Assembly (NCBI GenBank): GCA_011772595.1
Contig: WVZH01000512.1
Location: 22,964-32,249 of the forward strand
Length of the DNA stretch: 9,286 nt
Origin: Anaerolineales bacterium
GTDB taxonomy: Bacteria; Chloroflexota; Anaerolineae; Anaerolineales; E44-bin32
Reading direction: 5' to 3'
Part shown: in pieces, positions 6,720-9,286 of the stretch
How positions within the stretch are numbered: position 1 is the first letter of the stretch
Layout of the letters: each line of letters begins with the position of its first letter
The notes under the pieces: model-generated
Told to the model about the DNA's origin: nothing
Database searches by the model: none
Seen by the model: only the letters and a program-made list of their open reading frames with translations
Program-made: the position numbers and the translations under genes

Positions 6720-7910
6720 ATGGTTATGCGGAAGATCTTGTCGTGGTTCTTGCTACTGACCGCAATCTTCATTTGCCTGAACTGCTCACGGGGTCCTAAT
6801 ACATCACAAGAGCAAGAATCCCTCCCTGAGCTGGCGTTTGCTCAGGAATTGCAAGAAGCCATCGATCAGGCCCTGCTCGCGGGTCAGGGCGATCATGATC
6901 TCGGCATCTCTGCGGCTGTTATTGTGGCCGGACACAGGATCTGGATAGGGGTGAGCGGGAATTCTCAACCCGGGGTACCGATAACTCCAGAGATGATGTT
7001 TGATGCCGGGAGTGTCGCTAAGAATTTCGAAGCTGCGCTGGCTCTGAAACTGGCCGAAGAAGGCGCACTCGATCTGGATGATCCGCTCTCCAAATGGTTG
7101 CCGCCACTCAGGAATGTTGACAGCGATATAACCATTCGCCAGTTGCTAAACCATACCAGCGGGATATTCAACCTCTTTGAGAACCCTGATTTTCCTTGGG
7201 TTGATCCCAACGTCGATTATTCCAGAAGTTGGAAGTTGGAGGAGGTTTTCGATACACTGGTCCTTGAACCATATGGCCCACCAGGCGTTGGTCAGCACTA
7301 CTCCAGCACCAATTACTTGCTGCTTACTGCAATCATCGAAAAAGCGTCAGGGTTAACTGTAGCTGAGGGTGTTGAGCGCTACTTTCTCGAACCCATGAAC
7401 CTGGAGCGAACTTTTATGAGCATGGGGGAACCGCTGCCGGCATATTTTTCTGCCGCTCATCCGTGGGTGGATGTGGATCGAGATGGGGAACTCGACGATT
7501 TAATCGACGCTCCTATCACTTGGAAAGTAACGTTGACACATCCCGTGATCTATACAACGCCAGGGGATCTCGCTTGTTGGTTGCACGCTCTTTACCACGA
7601 ACAATCGGTGCTCGCCCCTGACTCGCTAAAAGAGATGCTCACGTATGCTGATACACCTTTCCGCGATCCGGATGGAGGCATCTATGGGCTTGGAGTGGTC
7701 GATTATTCGGAGCTTCTAGGGGTGCACGTTATTGGGCACGCTGGCTCATCCCTGGGCTACTCTGCAGCAGCGTTATATTTTCCGGAGTACGGCACCGCTG
7801 TGGCGTGGCTGATAAATACAGGAGAAAGCCCGCGGGACCTTGCGAATGCAATCATGACAGGTACCTGGTCATCCCTTTCGGAGGTACTACGCCAGCACCT
7901 GGAGCCGTAA
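6720..7910 (+). CDS. Serine hydrolase, beta-lactamase / D,D-peptidase-like, probable lipoprotein
   Basis: The 396-residue protein has the class C beta-lactamase (serine hydrolase) fold. Catalytic marks are S98-V-A-K101 in DAGSVAKNFEAAL, Y194 in HYSSTNYLLL, and H340-A-G342 in GHAGSSLGYS in place of the KTG box. LLNHTSGI (142-149) and the LAEEGALDLDDPLSKWLP stretch (111-128) are typical of the family. Members act as D,D-peptidases, esterases or amidases as well as beta-lactamases, so a substrate cannot be given. Residues 4-22 form a signal peptide with C22 as the possible lipidated cysteine, but ICLNC is not a standard lipobox, and the chain could instead be cleaved or remain anchored. DVDRDGELDD at 251-260 resembles a calcium-binding loop inside the domain. 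ATG 6720 follows AGAGAA (6709-6714); ATG 6726 is an alternative. It is exported and stands alone. The stop is TAA. Confidence 0.9.
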   Translation: MVMRKILSWFLLLTAIFICLNCSRGPNTSQEQESLPELAFAQELQEAIDQALLAGQGDHDLGISAAVIVAGHRIWIGVSGNSQPGVPITPEMMFDAGSVAKNFEAALALKLAEEGALDLDDPLSKWLPPLRNVDSDITIRQLLNHTSGIFNLFENPDFPWVDPNVDYSRSWKLEEVFDTLVLEPYGPPGVGQHYSSTNYLLLTAIIEKASGLTVAEGVERYFLEPMNLERTFMSMGEPLPAYFSAAHPWVDVDRDGELDDLIDAPITWKVTLTHPVIYTTPGDLACWLHALYHEQSVLAPDSLKEMLTYADTPFRDPDGGIYGLGVVDYSELLGVHVIGHAGSSLGYSAAALYFPEYGTAVAWLINTGESPRDLANAIMTGTWSSLSEVLRQHLEP

Positions 7911-8028
7911 CTGTGATCTCGATACCTGAAACGCGCTCTAGAAGTCGGATTGTAGGTTTTCGAGTAAGATTCTTCATTACTGGAGGTCGATCGGCTAGAA
8001 AAAAAATACACTGGGTGCCCATATTGTG

Positions 8029-9286
8029 GTGAATACATCTAGTCAAGATTTCTTGATCGTCCAAGTCGCATCAATCGTGTCTACACTGGCGATCTATCTG
8101 CTCCTAGGGGCTTCTTTTTTTGGTTGGGGGAAGGTGGCGTCGATCATCTTGCGACTGGGTGAGTAAAGAAAAAGCTCAGGTGTCATGACAATATGGTTGG
8201 GGTGGGCTCTCGCGATCTTCGTTTAGCAGGTGGCGTATTTTTTCCTACCCATAACTGCAACTTTGGTAATCCCCATTCTCGTATTGGGAGCAGCTGTCTC
8301 CATTCCCCAAGTCGTAGATGCGCTTCAACGCTTTCCTTGGCAGGAAACCCCTCAAATCAATATCTTTGTTTCTGTCATCCTTGCAATTGGTCTGTCAACT
8401 TAGCTCGCTTTGAGAGCATTGCTCCCACCTACTGATGATGACTCCGGTCTCTTTCATTTCAACGCGATTCGTTGGATCGACACTAATCCTATCATTCCGG
8501 GACTTGGCAATCTGCATGGGCGCTTGGCCTTTACCCCCTCTTTCTTGGTATATGTTGCTGCACCAAACTTCCATCCGCTATTTGGACATGGACGTTCATT
8601 GGCGAACACTTCTCTCTTTTTACTCGTCGTTGCGACGCTGTTACCCTCCTTGGTCTCGGTACTACGACAACCAGCAAGACGAATACGAGAAGATCCTTTC
8701 ATGTACGCGACGAAATTATTCATACTTCCCTTGCTGGTGTATCTTGCACTCTCCTCGACTGGGATCGCGTCACCAACCCCCGATTTCGCATCCACTCTTC
8801 TGCAATTTGGCATGTTTGTACTGCTCACCCAAGGTGTCGCTGAGTGGATGAAAGGAGCGAGGGATCATGATTATCGCGTCATGGTCCTGGTCGTCTTGGC
8901 AGCGACTGCTGTGACTATAAAATTAAGTAATCTGGGATTCTCGGCAGTCATTTTCACATTCTCTCTTGCGTACGCATGGCAGAGATCACGCCCTTATCTT
9001 CGCAATGTTGTTCATTTGTTAATTCCCGCTGCCGCGTTGATCTTGGTTTGGGGATTCTAGGGTGTTGTGCTGTCCGGTGCCCCGTTCTACCCCTCAACGA
9101 TTGGATACATACCTGTTGATTGGGCTGTGCCGATAGAGAATGTAACCTCTATGGCAAACTTGATCTTCAGTTGGGCCAGGCCACCGAATTCCGACTGGAG
9201 CAATATCCTCAGCGATTGGAGTTGGTTCGAGCCCTGGATCCAGAGGATGAGCAAGGACATTGTGGGTGTTGTTTATCCGTTTGTTT
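8029..9286 (+). pseudogene. Large polytopic membrane protein (LIC_10190-like), four in-frame stops, runs off right edge
   Basis: One reading frame runs from GTG 8029 to the edge without any frameshift but is cut by TAA at 8164-8166 and TAG at 8224-8226, 8401-8403 and 9058-9060. The pieces read as one protein. An N-terminal helix (FLIVQVASIVSTLAIYLLLG) is followed by WLGWALAIFV, then a second hydrophobic region. Next comes DSGLFHFNAIRWIDTNP and IIPGLGNLHGRLAF (8440-8532), the hallmark of a family annotated as LIC_10190-type membrane proteins, of unknown function, some of which resemble membrane glycosyltransferases. Hydrophobic helices continue to 9057. After the third TAG the frame continues with GVVLSGAPFYPSTIGYIPVDW, also expected in the family. 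The longest uninterrupted piece, 8404-9060, could give about 216 residues from TTG 8410, without the N-terminal helices. I infer a recently inactivated gene; recoding or sequence error are alternatives. No clear ribosome site precedes GTG 8029. Confidence 0.8.

Noticed and set aside
7757..8064. Three short open frames around the end of the lipoprotein gene, on both strands
   Set aside because: They overlap the C-terminal HAG region of the serine hydrolase or the spacer after it, with no ribosome site or recognisable sequence.
8193..8435. An 80-codon + strand frame
   Set aside because: It is out of frame with the stop-interrupted membrane protein, which explains the same bases better.
8435..8851. 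A 138-codon + strand frame and a 124-codon minus-strand frame (8454-8828)
   Set aside because: Both overlap the membrane protein frame, which carries the recognisable motifs; their translations are low in family-like character.
8224..9060. Pyrrolysine at the in-frame TAG codons
   Set aside because: Pyrrolysine is known mainly in methylamine methyltransferases, not in polytopic membrane proteins. The three TAG sites seem to replace different residues and a TAA is also present. The nearby URO-D gene has no in-frame TAG.

Overview
The window looks like bacterial accessory DNA of intermediate base composition. All eight intact genes and the one broken gene are on the + strand. Bacterial signs are Shine-Dalgarno-like sites before several starts, use of GTG as a start, and a lipoprotein-like signal peptide. 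The organism cannot be named from this sequence. The mix of a DinB-like protein, a URO-D paralogue, a serine beta-lactamase-like lipoprotein and orphan membrane proteins suits several environmental phyla such as Chloroflexi, but that is only an impression.

Layout: (1) the 3' part of a DinB-family gene, cut by the left edge (3-437); (2) a five-helix membrane protein (722-1171); (3) a complete cysteine synthase family enzyme (1330-2256); (4) a histidine phosphatase (2479-3150); (5) two stem-loops, then a small membrane protein (3283-3825); (6) a six-helix membrane protein with a probable internal duplication (4122-4736); (7) a URO-D superfamily protein (4888-5874) with a likely terminator after it; (8) about 800 bases without a convincing gene, holding weak traces of possible minus-strand coding sequence; (9) a serine hydrolase lipoprotein (6720-7910); (10) a large polytopic membrane protein gene (8029 to the right edge) broken by four in-frame stop codons with no frameshift.

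The genes are separated by spacers of roughly 110 to 850 bases and none overlap, so each is probably transcribed alone or with long untranslated gaps. I see no shared pathway. The cysteine synthase-like enzyme, the phosphatase and the URO-D protein are metabolic singletons, and the membrane proteins have no clear partner.

The item most worth checking is the right-hand gene. Its family motifs are well kept over at least 1258 bases, yet it carries one TAA and three TAG codons in frame. A young pseudogene made by point mutations is the simplest explanation. Stop-codon recoding and consensus errors are alternatives. I found no CRISPR array, tRNA, rRNA, phage module or clear defence system.
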